NCBI RefSeq assembly: GCF_000801315.1
Contig: NZ_CP010054.1
Span: forward strand, 1,860,001 to 1,924,000
DNA length: 64,000 nucleotides
Direction of reading: 5' to 3'
Source of the DNA: Hymenobacter sp. DG25B
GTDB taxonomy: Bacteria > Bacteroidota > Bacteroidia > Cytophagales > Hymenobacteraceae
Shown here: in pieces, positions 42,813-51,976 of the stretch
Layout of the letters: the number at the start of each line of letters is the position of its first letter
Position numbering within the stretch: position 1 is the first letter of the stretch
Program-made: the position numbers and the translations under genes
Notes under the pieces: model-generated
Seen by the model: only the letters and a program-made list of their open reading frames with translations
What the model was told of the DNA's origin: nothing
Database searches by the model: none

Positions 42813-44408
42813 TTAATAACCTGGGTTTTGCTTCAGGTTCGGGTTAGCAATCAGGTCGGTAGTAGGAATGGGGAACAGCACGCGGAAGTTATCCACGGCA
42901 GCACCCTCTTTCACGCCACCTTTGAAAGGCCATACATACTCGCCACCGGTGTATTTGCCGAAGCGAATCAGGTCCGTGCGGCGGTGACCTTCCCAGTACA
43001 GCTCACGGCCGCGCTCATCCAGAATATCTTCCAGATCAACGGAGGCCAGTGCCGTAGCGCCAGCCCGCTCACGTACCGTGTTAACCGCATCCAGCGCCGT
43101 GCGGCCACCCACGGGGGCACCACCACGCAGAACTGCTTCGGCGTACATCAGGTAATCATCAGCCAGACGGAACATGGGGAAGTCCGTGTCGGGGAAGTTG
43201 CCTTCCGTGTCGGAACCCTGAGCGCCGGTGGAAGTCACGTTCTTAAACTTCGTAATGGCATAGCCATCCGTGAAGGTGAAGATGTCGTTGATTTCCTTTT
43301 TCTGGCCGGGCGTGTAGAACAGAGCACGCTCATCGGTGCTTTCAGCTTCGCCGGGGAACAACTCCACCAGGTTTTTCTTGGTGCGGTTACCGCCCCAGCC
43401 GCCATTGATACCGAACTCAGCCGGGCTCATGCTGCCACCTACTGCCGCGTGCACCAGGAAGGTCATGCCACCGTAGGTTTTGGTGTGCAGGCCGTCAAAT
43501 GCTACCGGGAAGATAACTTCGTCACGGGCAGCGGTTTTGTCGTTGTCAGCCAGGAAAAGCTCCTCGTAGTTAGGGGCCAGGCTGTACGTGTTAGCGTCCA
43601 GAACTTTTGCCGCATAAATGGCCGCGTCGTTGTTGCGCTCTTTGCCGGTGTATACCTGGGCATTCAGATACAGCTTCGAGAGTAGCATCCAGGCCGCCGC
43701 CTTATCGGCACGGGCATACACTGCTTTGGGGGCCAGCAGGTCGGCATCAATAGCCTTCAGCTCTTTCTCGATATAATCGAAAACAAACTGGCGCGACTGC
43801 TGCGGCGGAGGCGTGCTGCCTACGGTCGAAGTTTCATCGGCGAAAGGAATGTTACCGAACATATCGATACCATGCCAGTAGCTGAGGGCACGCAGGAAGC
43901 GGGCCTCGGCGCGGTAGGTTCTGATCTTGGCCTGCTCGGTTTCCGAGATGCCCCGCTCGTTCAGCTTCTCCGGCGTGGTCTGCCGGATGAACTCGTTGCA
44001 GAGGGAAATCTGGTAGAAAATACGGTCGTAAATAGCCCGTACAAACTCGTTGTTAGCGTTCCAGGTCAGCTTGTTGTAGTCGGGCAGGTTGCCGTCGTTC
44101 CAGCCAATGATAGCCTCATCCGTGGTCAGTTCCTGGGCACCCCAGTACTGACGCAGATAGTTGGAGAAGCCTTCATCAATACCGGTAATATCGGGCAGGC
44201 CCGCAGGACCTTCCTGACCACTCACGGCCAGCGTGGCATACAGACGCGCCAATACCTGCTGAATCTGGGCGGGGTCGCGGTAAACTACCTCTGTGTTGGT
44301 CAGAAAGTCAGGCGACTGGTCCAGCTCACTCACGCACGACGAAAGTGGTGAAAGAGAAGCAGCAAGCAGCATGGCTACCCCTATACTGCGTACAAATTTA
44401 TTTTTCAT
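42813..44408 (-). CDS. susD: SusD/RagB family nutrient-binding lipoprotein
   Basis: 531 aa. Lipobox LAASLSPLSSC gives acylation at about Cys25, followed by VSELDQSPDFL. The family pattern is present: helical TPR-like segments (VYRDPAQIQQVLARLYATLA, TYRAEARFLRALSYWHGIDMFG near residue 165), RFRLADDYLMYAEAVLRGG-like FPMFRLADDYLMYAEAVL near 425, and the C-terminal LYWEGHRRTDLIRFGKY and ANPNLKQNPGY. SusD caps the SusC transporter and captures oligosaccharide. It starts 11 bp after the susC stop codon, so the two are co-expressed. Confidence 0.95.
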   Translation of the reverse strand: MKNKFVRSIGVAMLLAASLSPLSSCVSELDQSPDFLTNTEVVYRDPAQIQQVLARLYATLAVSGQEGPAGLPDITGIDEGFSNYLRQYWGAQELTTDEAIIGWNDGNLPDYNKLTWNANNEFVRAIYDRIFYQISLCNEFIRQTTPEKLNERGISETEQAKIRTYRAEARFLRALSYWHGIDMFGNIPFADETSTVGSTPPPQQSRQFVFDYIEKELKAIDADLLAPKAVYARADKAAAWMLLSKLYLNAQVYTGKERNNDAAIYAAKVLDANTYSLAPNYEELFLADNDKTAARDEVIFPVAFDGLHTKTYGGMTFLVHAAVGGSMSPAEFGINGGWGGNRTKKNLVELFPGEAESTDERALFYTPGQKKEINDIFTFTDGYAITKFKNVTSTGAQGSDTEGNFPDTDFPMFRLADDYLMYAEAVLRGGAPVGGRTALDAVNTVRERAGATALASVDLEDILDERGRELYWEGHRRTDLIRFGKYTGGEYVWPFKGGVKEGAAVDNFRVLFPIPTTDLIANPNLKQNPGY

Positions 44409-44419
44409 GTTGGGATTTT

Positions 44420-47400
44420 TTAGAAGCCGATGTTCAGACCAAGCGTGAACGTGCGGGGACGAGGATAAATGGTGTTGTCGATGCCGTTAAATACCTCCGG
44501 GTCAAGACCTTTATAGTTCGTTACCACGAAAGCATTCTGAACAGACAACGAAAGGTTTACGTTCGCCTTGTCCTGGGCAATTTTGCCCACATTATAACCA
44601 AGTGTAATGTTCTCCATGCGCAGGAAAGAAGCATTCTCGATGTAGTAATCGGAGAAGTACTGCGCGGTGCTGAACTTAGAGTCCAGAACCTCCGGCGTGG
44701 TGTTGTTCAGGAAGCCGGTAGAACCCTGCGTGAAGGTAGAAGCGGAGCGCAGGTTGTTGTACACATAGTTGTCAAGGCTGGAGCGCATGGTGAAGGCCAG
44801 GCTGGCCTTGCCATAGCTCACGTTAGAGCCGAAGCCCAACAGCATTTTGGGGCGCGAAGACTTATAACGGTAGCGGTCCAGGTTGTTCACGATACCATCA
44901 TTGTTACGGTCTACATATACGCCTTCCAGAGGCTTGCCATCGGTGCCGTATACCTGCTGGTATACATAGAACGACTGAGCTGGGAAGCCCACCGTGTTTA
45001 CCTGAACCTGGTTGCCGGTGCCACCACCAATAGCATCACCGGTGAGGTTACCAACGGAGTTGGGTACTTCCACGGTGTTGAGACGGGTAATTTCGTTCTC
45101 ATTGTAGTTGCCGTTAGCATTCAGCGTCCAGTTGAATTTGTCGCCGCGAATAACATCTACATTCAGAACAGCTTCCACACCTTTGTTGGTCAGGCTGCCT
45201 ACGTTAAAGTTGCCTTCGTTCGAGAGGTTGGCCAGAGCAGCTACCTGAATAAAGTTCAGCAGGTCTTTGGTGTCGCGCTTATATACGTCTACCGAACCCG
45301 AGAAACGGTTGTCCATGAAACCATAGTCCAGACCTACGTTATAGGTAGTAGTGGTTTCCCACTTCAGGCCTGCATTGTAGAAACCGGCACGGCTGGTAGT
45401 AATGAACTGGTTGCCCAACTGATACTGGGCGGTGTTGCGGCTAGGCGTGTACAACGACTGGTAGCCATACAGACCAGAGTAGTTGTTGCCCTGACCCAGG
45501 TCCTGCTGGCCGGTCTGGCCGTAGCCGAAACGCAGTTTCAGGTCAGAAATAGCCGAAGAGCTGGCAAGGAAGTCCTCACCCTTGATGCGCCAGGCGAAGG
45601 CACCGGAAGGGAAGTAACCCCAACGGTTGCTCTCAGGGAAGCGCGAAGAACCGTCGGCCCGCATAGTAGCGGTGAACAGGTACTTGTCTTTGATGTTGTA
45701 GTTGGCACGGCCGTAGAACGACAGCAGGCGGTAGCCCGGATCGTAGTAGTCCTTACCGCTGATAGGCATGGTAGCAGGCGTGAAAACCTCGCCAGTTACG
45801 GTGCGGTCATCAAACACGAAGGTCTTGTAGTCGAAAGCCTGGTAGGAGTGACCGGCCAGCAGTTCCAGACGACCAACACCCACTTCTTTGTCGTACTTCA
45901 GGTAAGCTTCCAGCAGCTTGTTGTCGTTGTCAGCAGCATACTGGTTAGCCTGGCCTTTGCCCAGACGAGCCCCTACGAAGGTAGCCGAGTTAGGATCTAC
46001 ATATACGGTGCCGCGGCCCCGCTGAATGTCGTAACCCAGGTTCAGGTTAGCGCTCAGACCATCCACGAAGGGCAGGCGGTAATCCAGCTGTACGTTGCCG
46101 ATGCTACGCTTCACCGTGCTACGGTCGCGGCGCTGGTTGATCAGGCCAACCGGGTTGCGGGGAGCCAGCGTATTCACGTTGCCATCCTTATCCAGGAACT
46201 GGAAGTAGCCGCCGTATTTAGCGTAGCGGGGGTCGGAGGAGTAAACCGGCTGGGTAGGATCAAAGAATACAGCTGACGACACAGCGCTGCCGGCCGAGAA
46301 GTTGTTGTCAATCCAGGAGCCTTTCAGGTTCAGGGTAACACGCAGCTTGTTGTCCAGCAGCATAGGCGTCAGGCTGATGGCGCCCGTGTAGCGCTTCAGG
46401 TCGTTGTTCAGCAGCAGGCCTTCCTGGTCCAGGTAGCCACCCGAAACGCGGAAAGGAATAGCGCCTGCCGAACCACCAATGCTGATGTTATTGTCGGTGG
46501 TGTTGGCGGTGCGGAAAATCTCCTTCTGCCAGTTGGTGTTGGAGTTGCCAACAATCGTTTTCTGCTCTGCGTTGCCGCGGGCGTTTACCAGGGCGCGGAA
46601 CTCCGGACCGTTCAGTACGTCCACGAATTTGGTAGCCTCCGAAATAGAGTTCTGGGAGCTAACGGTTACCGAAAGCTTCTCACCCTGCACCCCACGCTTG
46701 GTGGTTACCAGGATAACGCCGTTCGATGCCCGCGAACCGTAAATGGCCGTAGCCGAAGCATCTTTCAGCACCGTGATGCTTTCGATGTCGTTCGGGTTAA
46801 TCATGGACAGGGCGTTGGGCGCACCGTCAAGCTTCTGATTGTCAACGGGTACACCGTCAATGATAATCAGCGGGTCGTTGGAGGCCGAAAGGGAAGAGCC
46901 CCCGCGGATGCGGATAGAAGAAGCCGTGCCGGGAGCACCACCACCGGTGGTAATCTGCAGACCAGCTACTTTACCCTGCACCAGTTGCTCGGGGTTGGTC
47001 ACCTGGCCTTTTACGAACTGCTTCTCCGAAATCTGCTCTACGGCACCCGTCAGGTCCTGCTTGCGCGCGGTACCGTAACCGATAACAACGGCTTCATTCA
47101 GTAGGGTGGTGTTTTCGGCCAGGTTCACGTCAAGGGCGGAGTTCTGACCGGCCTGAACGGTTACGTTACGGCGCGTGGTGGTAAAGCCTACGAAGGAAGC
47201 AATAACCACATGCGGGCCGGCTGGAATGTTCTGAATCGAGAACTGACCATCGGAGTTGGTGGAAGTGCCCAGCGAGGTGCCTTCAATAAGCACTGTTACG
47301 CCTGGCAGCCCTTGGGCCTTTTCGTCCACTACCCGCCCACTAATGGAGCCGGTTTGGGCGAATGCGCTGGTAAAACCAGTGCACAAGAACAACAGCAGAA

Positions 47401-47431
47401 ACAGTAGTTTCGGCAGATAATGGTGTTTCAT
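44420..47431 (-). CDS. susC: SusC/RagA TonB-linked outer membrane transporter
   Basis: 1003 aa from the ATG at 47431, which gives signal peptide YLPKLLFLLLFLCTGFTSAFA. The carboxypeptidase-like domain comes first (SISGRVVDEKAQGLPGVTVL), then the TonB-box/plug region (NEAVVIGYGTARKQDLTGAV, VTNPEQLVQGKVAGLQI, SIRIRGGSSLSASNDPLIII, SATAIYGSRASNGVIL) and a 22-strand barrel ending with RTFTLGLNIGF. It imports oligosaccharides across the outer membrane using TonB energy with SusD. Reading frame is open 63 codons further upstream but without any signal sequence. SusD and SusE follow on the same strand. Confidence 0.95.
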   Translation of the reverse strand: MKHHYLPKLLFLLLFLCTGFTSAFAQTGSISGRVVDEKAQGLPGVTVLIEGTSLGTSTNSDGQFSIQNIPAGPHVVIASFVGFTTTRRNVTVQAGQNSALDVNLAENTTLLNEAVVIGYGTARKQDLTGAVEQISEKQFVKGQVTNPEQLVQGKVAGLQITTGGGAPGTASSIRIRGGSSLSASNDPLIIIDGVPVDNQKLDGAPNALSMINPNDIESITVLKDASATAIYGSRASNGVILVTTKRGVQGEKLSVTVSSQNSISEATKFVDVLNGPEFRALVNARGNAEQKTIVGNSNTNWQKEIFRTANTTDNNISIGGSAGAIPFRVSGGYLDQEGLLLNNDLKRYTGAISLTPMLLDNKLRVTLNLKGSWIDNNFSAGSAVSSAVFFDPTQPVYSSDPRYAKYGGYFQFLDKDGNVNTLAPRNPVGLINQRRDRSTVKRSIGNVQLDYRLPFVDGLSANLNLGYDIQRGRGTVYVDPNSATFVGARLGKGQANQYAADNDNKLLEAYLKYDKEVGVGRLELLAGHSYQAFDYKTFVFDDRTVTGEVFTPATMPISGKDYYDPGYRLLSFYGRANYNIKDKYLFTATMRADGSSRFPESNRWGYFPSGAFAWRIKGEDFLASSSAISDLKLRFGYGQTGQQDLGQGNNYSGLYGYQSLYTPSRNTAQYQLGNQFITTSRAGFYNAGLKWETTTTYNVGLDYGFMDNRFSGSVDVYKRDTKDLLNFIQVAALANLSNEGNFNVGSLTNKGVEAVLNVDVIRGDKFNWTLNANGNYNENEITRLNTVEVPNSVGNLTGDAIGGGTGNQVQVNTVGFPAQSFYVYQQVYGTDGKPLEGVYVDRNNDGIVNNLDRYRYKSSRPKMLLGFGSNVSYGKASLAFTMRSSLDNYVYNNLRSASTFTQGSTGFLNNTTPEVLDSKFSTAQYFSDYYIENASFLRMENITLGYNVGKIAQDKANVNLSLSVQNAFVVTNYKGLDPEVFNGIDNTIYPRPRTFTLGLNIGF

Positions 47432-48169
47432 TAAGTAAGGGGTTGGATGTAAGGGAAAAAAAGGTTCAGAATTTCTACCGTTGGACGTACCATCGGGCAT
47501 CGCAGATAAGTACAATTTTTTGTGAGCAGTACCGGTTTTTAGAAGGCACATTGTCTTGCCTCTGGGTTCAGATTGATGAAGAATCTTCGCAAGATAAAGT
47601 TTTGAAAGGGACAAAAACAATGTGAGCCCTTCATGGAACCAGTATTGTAATAAGTCTATTTTGCTGGCGAAATTTCGCTATTCCTCAATCGTTTGCTGTT
47701 CAGCCAGTCTCTTCTCTCTGCCAGCGAAAGTAAAACCGCTCTAAGTCAAAATGTTTTTCTTTGGCCCTGGTGGCTATAATATCCGATTTTTCTTCGATTC
47801 TAATGAAGGAAGCAGGTTTTCAGGAAGGTGCAAAGAGTCAAAACAACCGGAGTTTTACCGGGAAGGACGGGAAGCACGCGAGGCCGCTGCAGGAGCGAAA
47901 TTGGGTTCAAAATCCAGGGCAAGCTCGATTTTTAAATCGTTGGCGGAAGGATTTTTTTATTTGTCTCTGCCGGCGTGAAGGTAGATGACTGGCTTTTTTT
48001 AGCAATAACGGCCGCCACCGCCGGTGAAGGCAGCAGTGCAATACCAGTTTCTAAGCCGAGCAAAAGTAGCAGGGGGTAGGGTGCCGGTAAGCCGGTTCTC
48101 TTATGCCGGGATATAATTATAGCATAAATAATATACAGGGTGCGGTTGGTTTGTGTAGCTTCGCATAGT
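47432..48169. other. Long noncoding region upstream of susC
   Basis: About 740 bp between divergent genes. No reading frame here has coding character. It contains AT-rich stretches, a GCGAAATTTCGC palindrome near 47667-47678, and a possible plus-strand TAGCTTCGC element at 48155-48163 for the next gene. I could not place a good TAnnTTTG element for susC. Regulation of the operon probably depends on this region. Confidence 0.6.
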
Positions 48170-48760
48170 ATGAAACGTATTTTGTTTGCTCTTCTCTTGG
48201 GGGCGTTTCTTTCTGGTGGCGGCGCTATGGCGCAGGGGCGGGCAGCGGCACGGGGCGGCAAAGCTACCTCAGTCTCCCGTATCCAGACGGTGCGGCTGGA
48301 TGACCCCATTCTGGTATTTTACCGCGAAAAACCGCCCGGCAATGCGGCCCAGCAGCTGGTAATGGATGCTAAGGTGCTGCCCCAATTAGCCAAACTTCCC
48401 TTTGAGGAGCTGATAGCCCGGCCCGATATCTACTTTGATGGCATCGACAACCGGGAGATACCGGGCTCCGCCAAAAACAAGGATAAACTGCGGCTGGTAG
48501 GCTCCTATGGCTTATCCAACTCCAAGCGCCAGCCAGCCGGCGACGGCCGCAGCCAGTATGTGCACCTGCGCAAACCCAAGCAGGGGGTATTTTATGTTTT
48601 TCAGGATGATGCCAGCCAGTACCGTTCCCTGGTAAATGATGGGCACGGCGGCTCCCGGGTAGATTTTCAGGCCAACGTGCTGCCCGGTATCGATTCTGTG
48701 CGGGCTGTATACGTGCTGCGCCTTCTGGACCCCGCGCAACGCGGCGCCAGCATTCGGTGA
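48170..48760 (+). CDS. Secreted hypothetical protein
   Basis: 196 aa from the ATG at 48170, which begins a signal peptide (MKRILFALLLGAFLSGGGAMAQ). The mature protein has an Arg/Gly-rich start (GRAAARGGKA), then VRLDDPILVFYREKPPGNAAQ, LPQLAKLPFEELIARPDIYFDG and RSQYVHLRKPKQGVFYVFQDD. No family is recognised and no catalytic residues stand out. It precedes the starch-binding esterase gene by 40 bp on the same strand, so both may be transcribed together from a promoter near 48155. It probably acts in the envelope. Confidence 0.7.
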   Translation: MKRILFALLLGAFLSGGGAMAQGRAAARGGKATSVSRIQTVRLDDPILVFYREKPPGNAAQQLVMDAKVLPQLAKLPFEELIARPDIYFDGIDNREIPGSAKNKDKLRLVGSYGLSNSKRQPAGDGRSQYVHLRKPKQGVFYVFQDDASQYRSLVNDGHGGSRVDFQANVLPGIDSVRAVYVLRLLDPAQRGASIR

Positions 48761-48800
48761 CCTTGTCCCGGAGTTTACCCAATCTATTGCCTGCCTGATT

Positions 48801-50225
48801 ATGCGCATAAAACACCTTTTGACCCTTTCGGCTTTATTCCTGACGGCCGCCGCCGCGCAGGCGCAGGTTACGTTTAAGCTGACGGCCGTTCCCGCCAGCA
48901 CCCCTGCCACCGATGCTATTTATGTAGCGGGCTCCTTCAACGGCTGGAACCCCGGCAGCACCGCCCTGACCAAGAACCCGGACGGCACCTATCAGATAAC
49001 CCTGCCAAAAAGCACTGGCTCCATTGAGTTCAAATTTACCCGGGGCACCTGGGAGAAAGCCGAAACCGATGCCAAAAACAGCGACGTAGCCAACCGCACC
49101 TACACCTTTGGAGCGGCTCCCGCCACCGTAGAGTTGCAGGTGCAGAACTGGAAAGACCTGGGCGGGGGCACCACGGCCTGCGCCAGCACCGCCCTGCAGC
49201 CCAATGTGCAGGTGGTAAGCGCCAGTTTTGCCATGCCGGAGCTAAACGGCCGCACCCGCCGCGTGCTCATTTATCTGCCCAACGACTATGCCACCACCGC
49301 GCGTCGCTACCCGGTATTATATATGCACGATGGGCAGAATGTGTTTGATAAATGCACCAGCTTTTCCGGGGAGTGGGGCGTAGACGAAGCCTTAAGCCAA
49401 TTGCAGCAGGCGGGGCAGGACCCAACGGGCGCCATTGTGGTAGCTGTGGATAATGGGGGCAATTCCCGCCTGGATGAGTACTCGCCCTGGCGCAATGAGA
49501 AGTACAAAGCCGGCGGAGAAGGAGATAAGTACGTCGATTTCCTGGCCCAGACCCTGAAGCCTTACATTGATGCCCATTTTCGTACCCTCACGGGCCGGGA
49601 GTACACCGGCCTGGCTGGCAGCAGTATGGGCGGCTTGATTTCCGTGTACGCCGCTCTCAAGTACCCGGACTTATACAGCAAAGTGGGCGTGTTCTCGCCG
49701 GCTTTCTGGTTTGCCAAAGAACCCCTGTTTGAGTACGTGCGCAAAACCGGGTACAAGCAGCCTACTAAATTCTACTTTGTATCGGGTACTACCGAAGACG
49801 AAACCATGGTGCCGCTGATGGCCGCCATGCGCGACTCTTTACAGAAGCTGGGCTTCGCGGCTGCGGATATGAGCTTCCGGCCTGTGGAAGATGGCAAGCA
49901 TGCGGAGTGGTTCTGGAAGCGCGAGTTTCCGGCGGCCTACCAGTGGCTGTTTCCGGCCGCTACGCCCACCAGCACCAAAAATAACCGCCCGGCGCTGGCC
50001 TTTAGCGCTTATCCTAACCCCGCGCAAGGGCAGCTTTCGGTGCAGCTGCCAGCCGGCGTGAAAGATGCCAAAGTGGAAATTATGGATGGCACCGGCCGGC
50101 AGGTGGCCAAAGCCAAGGTGCGGAATGGCGGAACCGTAGATGTTAGCCGACTGGCCAAAGGCTGGTACGTGCTACGCGTAGCGGCGGGCAAGGAGGTTGG
50201 CTCCCAGGCTTTTATGAAGCAGTAG
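48801..50225 (+). CDS. Secreted esterase with starch-binding domain and T9SS tail
   Basis: 474 aa with signal peptide MRIKHLLTLSALFLTAAAAQA. An N-terminal CBM20/48-like domain (residues about 22-115) has AIYVAGSFNGWNPGSTALTK and IEFKFTRGTWEKAETD. The catalytic domain is of the esterase D family: RVLIYLPNDYATTARRYPVLYMHDGQN, then the nucleophile elbow TGLAGSSMGGLISVYAAL (Ser near 275) and a late His in VEDGKHAEWFWKREFP. It ends with a T9SS type A domain (FSAYPNPAQGQLSVQLP to the end). It should be a surface or extracellular ester hydrolase acting on a carbohydrate; acylated glycans or a polymer-bound ester are possible. The starch-binding module links it to the nearby amylase and SusCDE. Confidence 0.87.
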   Translation: MRIKHLLTLSALFLTAAAAQAQVTFKLTAVPASTPATDAIYVAGSFNGWNPGSTALTKNPDGTYQITLPKSTGSIEFKFTRGTWEKAETDAKNSDVANRTYTFGAAPATVELQVQNWKDLGGGTTACASTALQPNVQVVSASFAMPELNGRTRRVLIYLPNDYATTARRYPVLYMHDGQNVFDKCTSFSGEWGVDEALSQLQQAGQDPTGAIVVAVDNGGNSRLDEYSPWRNEKYKAGGEGDKYVDFLAQTLKPYIDAHFRTLTGREYTGLAGSSMGGLISVYAALKYPDLYSKVGVFSPAFWFAKEPLFEYVRKTGYKQPTKFYFVSGTTEDETMVPLMAAMRDSLQKLGFAAADMSFRPVEDGKHAEWFWKREFPAAYQWLFPAATPTSTKNNRPALAFSAYPNPAQGQLSVQLPAGVKDAKVEIMDGTGRQVAKAKVRNGGTVDVSRLAKGWYVLRVAAGKEVGSQAFMKQ

Positions 50226-50264
50226 CGTTCTGATTAAAATTTTGGCCTGAACAGCACTTTCTGC

Positions 50265-50294
50265 TTGCTTCGTAAAAAGGCCGGCTTACCTTTG
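50265..50294 (+). promoter_or_regulatory. trp operon promoter
   Basis: TTG at 50265-50267, 19 bases, then TACCTTTG at 50287-50294: a complete Bacteroidota promoter. Transcription should begin near 50300 and run first into a small hairpin (CAGCC/GGCTG, 50301-50315), then the leader peptide gene. Confidence 0.85.
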
Positions 50295-50326
50295 CACCCG
50301 CAGCCTCTCAGGCTGTCTTTTCTCTG

Positions 50327-50404
50327 ATGACAACTCAATTGACTTTGCAGGCATGGTGGTGGCCCCTCGGAATCTCCGGACGGGACAACCTGTGCGTGCG
50401 TTAG
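50327..50404 (+). CDS. trpL: trp operon leader peptide with three consecutive Trp codons
   Basis: A 25-codon open frame, ATG at 50327 to TAG at 50402-50404, with TGG TGG TGG at codons 10-12 (50354-50362) in the context LQAWWWPLG. Tryptophan is the rarest amino acid and three in a row in so short a peptide is the classic trp leader signature. The predicted transcription start is about 27 bp upstream. The Rho-independent hairpin begins 34 bp past the stop, and trpE follows. Starved ribosomes would stall on the Trp codons and change folding of the transcript. Too short to be found by ordinary gene callers. Confidence 0.9.
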   Translation: MTTQLTLQAWWWPLGISGRDNLCVR

Positions 50405-50438
50405 AGTTGTATCAATCAACTTCGCATCGACTTAACAG

Positions 50439-50466
50439 AAAGCCCGGCCACCCGCCGGGCTTTTTT
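50439..50466 (+). terminator. trp attenuator
   Basis: Stem AAAGCCCGGC (50439-50448) with GCCGGGCTTT (50454-50463), loop CACCC, and a T-run through 50466, all upstream of trpE (50513). One antiterminator candidate is GGACGGG (50378-50384) with CCCGGCC (50443-50449), one mismatch. A perfect alternative GGTGGCC (50358-50364) with GGCCACC (50446-50452) overlaps the Trp codons. Which one forms needs folding analysis. Confidence 0.88.
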
Positions 50467-50512
50467 ATTGCTGCCCGGCGTTGGAACCCTCTCTCAACCA
50501 CCAGCCCCGCAT

Positions 50513-51928
50513 ATGCAAACCTTCCAGCTCACCACCCGTTTCCAGCGCGTACTGGCCGATACCGTAACCCCCGTAGGCCTCTACCTGCGCCTCCGCGACC
50601 GGTACCCCAACTGCCTGCTGCTGGAAAGCTCCGATTACCACGGCCAGCAGAACGCCTTTAGCTACCTGGCTTTTGACCCGCTGGCCCGGTTTGAGCTGCG
50701 CGGTGGCGAACTGGCTCTGAGCTTCCCGGACGATACCACCCACACCGAAACGCTGGCGGAGCCCCGGCAGGCGCTGGCACGGCTGCAGCAGTTCTCCAAC
50801 AGCTTCCAGACCGAAGAAACCGGCCACGACTTCATCACCGGCGGACTGTTCGGGTACATTGGCTACGAGGCCGTGCAGTACTTCGAGGACCTGGAGCTAA
50901 ACACCGCAAAGCAGCCGGCCGGAGAGATTCCGGATATTCTGTATAGCACCTATCGCTACGTTATTGCCGTCAATCACTTCCGCAATGAGCTGTTTGTGTT
51001 TGAGCACACTCTGGCCGGCGAGCCCGCGGACGAAAGCGGCCTTACCCGGCTCGTGAACCTGATTCGCAACCCTTCGCTACCGGATTTCAAGTTTCAGGCA
51101 GTAGGTGAGGAGCAGACCAACCAAACCGACGAGGAGTTTCTGGAGGTGCTAGCGCAGGGGCAGCAGCACTGCCGCCGCGGCAACGTGTTCCAGATAGTAT
51201 TGTCGCGCCGCTTTCAGCAGGGTTTTTCGGGGGATGAGTTCAACGTGTACCGCGCCCTGCGCTCCATCAATCCCTCGCCGTACCTATTTTACTTCGACTA
51301 CGGCTCCTTCAAGATTTTTGGCTCCTCGCCCGAAACCCAACTACTGGTGAAAGGCCGCCAGGCCAGCCTGTATCCCATTGCCGGCACCTTCCGCCGCACC
51401 GGCCACGATGCCGAAGACGCCGCCCTGGCCCAGAAGCTGGCTGATGACCCCAAGGAAAACGCCGAGCACGTGATGCTGGTGGACCTGGCCCGCAACGACC
51501 TGGCCCGCCACGGCGACAAAGTAGAAGTAAAGGTGTTCCGCGAAATTCAGTTTTATTCCCACGTCATTCACCTCGTAAGTGAAGTAACGGCCCAACTGGC
51601 CCCCAAGGCCAGTTCCCTGCAGGTAGTAGCCGATACCTTCCCGGCCGGTACTCTTTCCGGCGCGCCCAAGCACCGCGCCATGCAGCTTATTGATGGCCTG
51701 GAACCCACCGCCCGCGGCTACTACGGCGGCGCCATTGGCCACCTGGGCTTCAACGGCGACTTCAACCACGCCATCATGATTCGCTCTTTCCTGAGCACGG
51801 CCAACCAGCTCTACTTCCAGGCCGGGGCCGGGGTAGTAGCTGCCTCCGATATCAACTCCGAACTGCAGGAAGTGCACCACAAGCTGGCCGCCCTGCGCAA
51901 AGCTTTGAAAGAAGCAGAACTGGTTTAG
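50513..51928 (+). CDS. trpE: Anthranilate synthase component I
   Basis: 471 aa from the ATG at 50513. The N-terminal domain holds the feedback site LLESSDYHGQQNAFS, an LLES-x10-S match, so inhibition by tryptophan is likely. The chorismate-binding domain includes NVFQIVLSRRF, the SSPET region, YPIAGTFRRTG, VDLARNDLARHG, and FPAGTLSGAPKHRAMQLID. With TrpG glutaminase it makes anthranilate from chorismate and glutamine, the first step of tryptophan synthesis. It is the first structural gene after the attenuator, and trpG follows 48 bp later. Confidence 0.95.
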   Translation: MQTFQLTTRFQRVLADTVTPVGLYLRLRDRYPNCLLLESSDYHGQQNAFSYLAFDPLARFELRGGELALSFPDDTTHTETLAEPRQALARLQQFSNSFQTEETGHDFITGGLFGYIGYEAVQYFEDLELNTAKQPAGEIPDILYSTYRYVIAVNHFRNELFVFEHTLAGEPADESGLTRLVNLIRNPSLPDFKFQAVGEEQTNQTDEEFLEVLAQGQQHCRRGNVFQIVLSRRFQQGFSGDEFNVYRALRSINPSPYLFYFDYGSFKIFGSSPETQLLVKGRQASLYPIAGTFRRTGHDAEDAALAQKLADDPKENAEHVMLVDLARNDLARHGDKVEVKVFREIQFYSHVIHLVSEVTAQLAPKASSLQVVADTFPAGTLSGAPKHRAMQLIDGLEPTARGYYGGAIGHLGFNGDFNHAIMIRSFLSTANQLYFQAGAGVVAASDINSELQEVHHKLAALRKALKEAELV

Positions 51929-51976
51929 GTAGTCTTACCCGCCCCCAGAACGACCAAATTATAAGCCCACCCAACG

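Noticed and set aside
44345-46276. Long plus-strand open frame opposite susC
   Set aside because: Shadow of the susC codon pattern. The susC protein is fully conserved on the other strand.
47932-48309. Minus-strand open frame of 125 codons upstream of susC
   Set aside because: No family match; it overlaps the start of the gene at 48170 and has a composition unlike coding sequence.
50358-50452. GGTGGCC/GGCCACC pairing as the trp antiterminator
   Set aside because: The pairing is perfect, but it involves the Trp codons themselves. A ribosome stalled there would block it, which is opposite to the expected direction of control. It is left as an alternative only.
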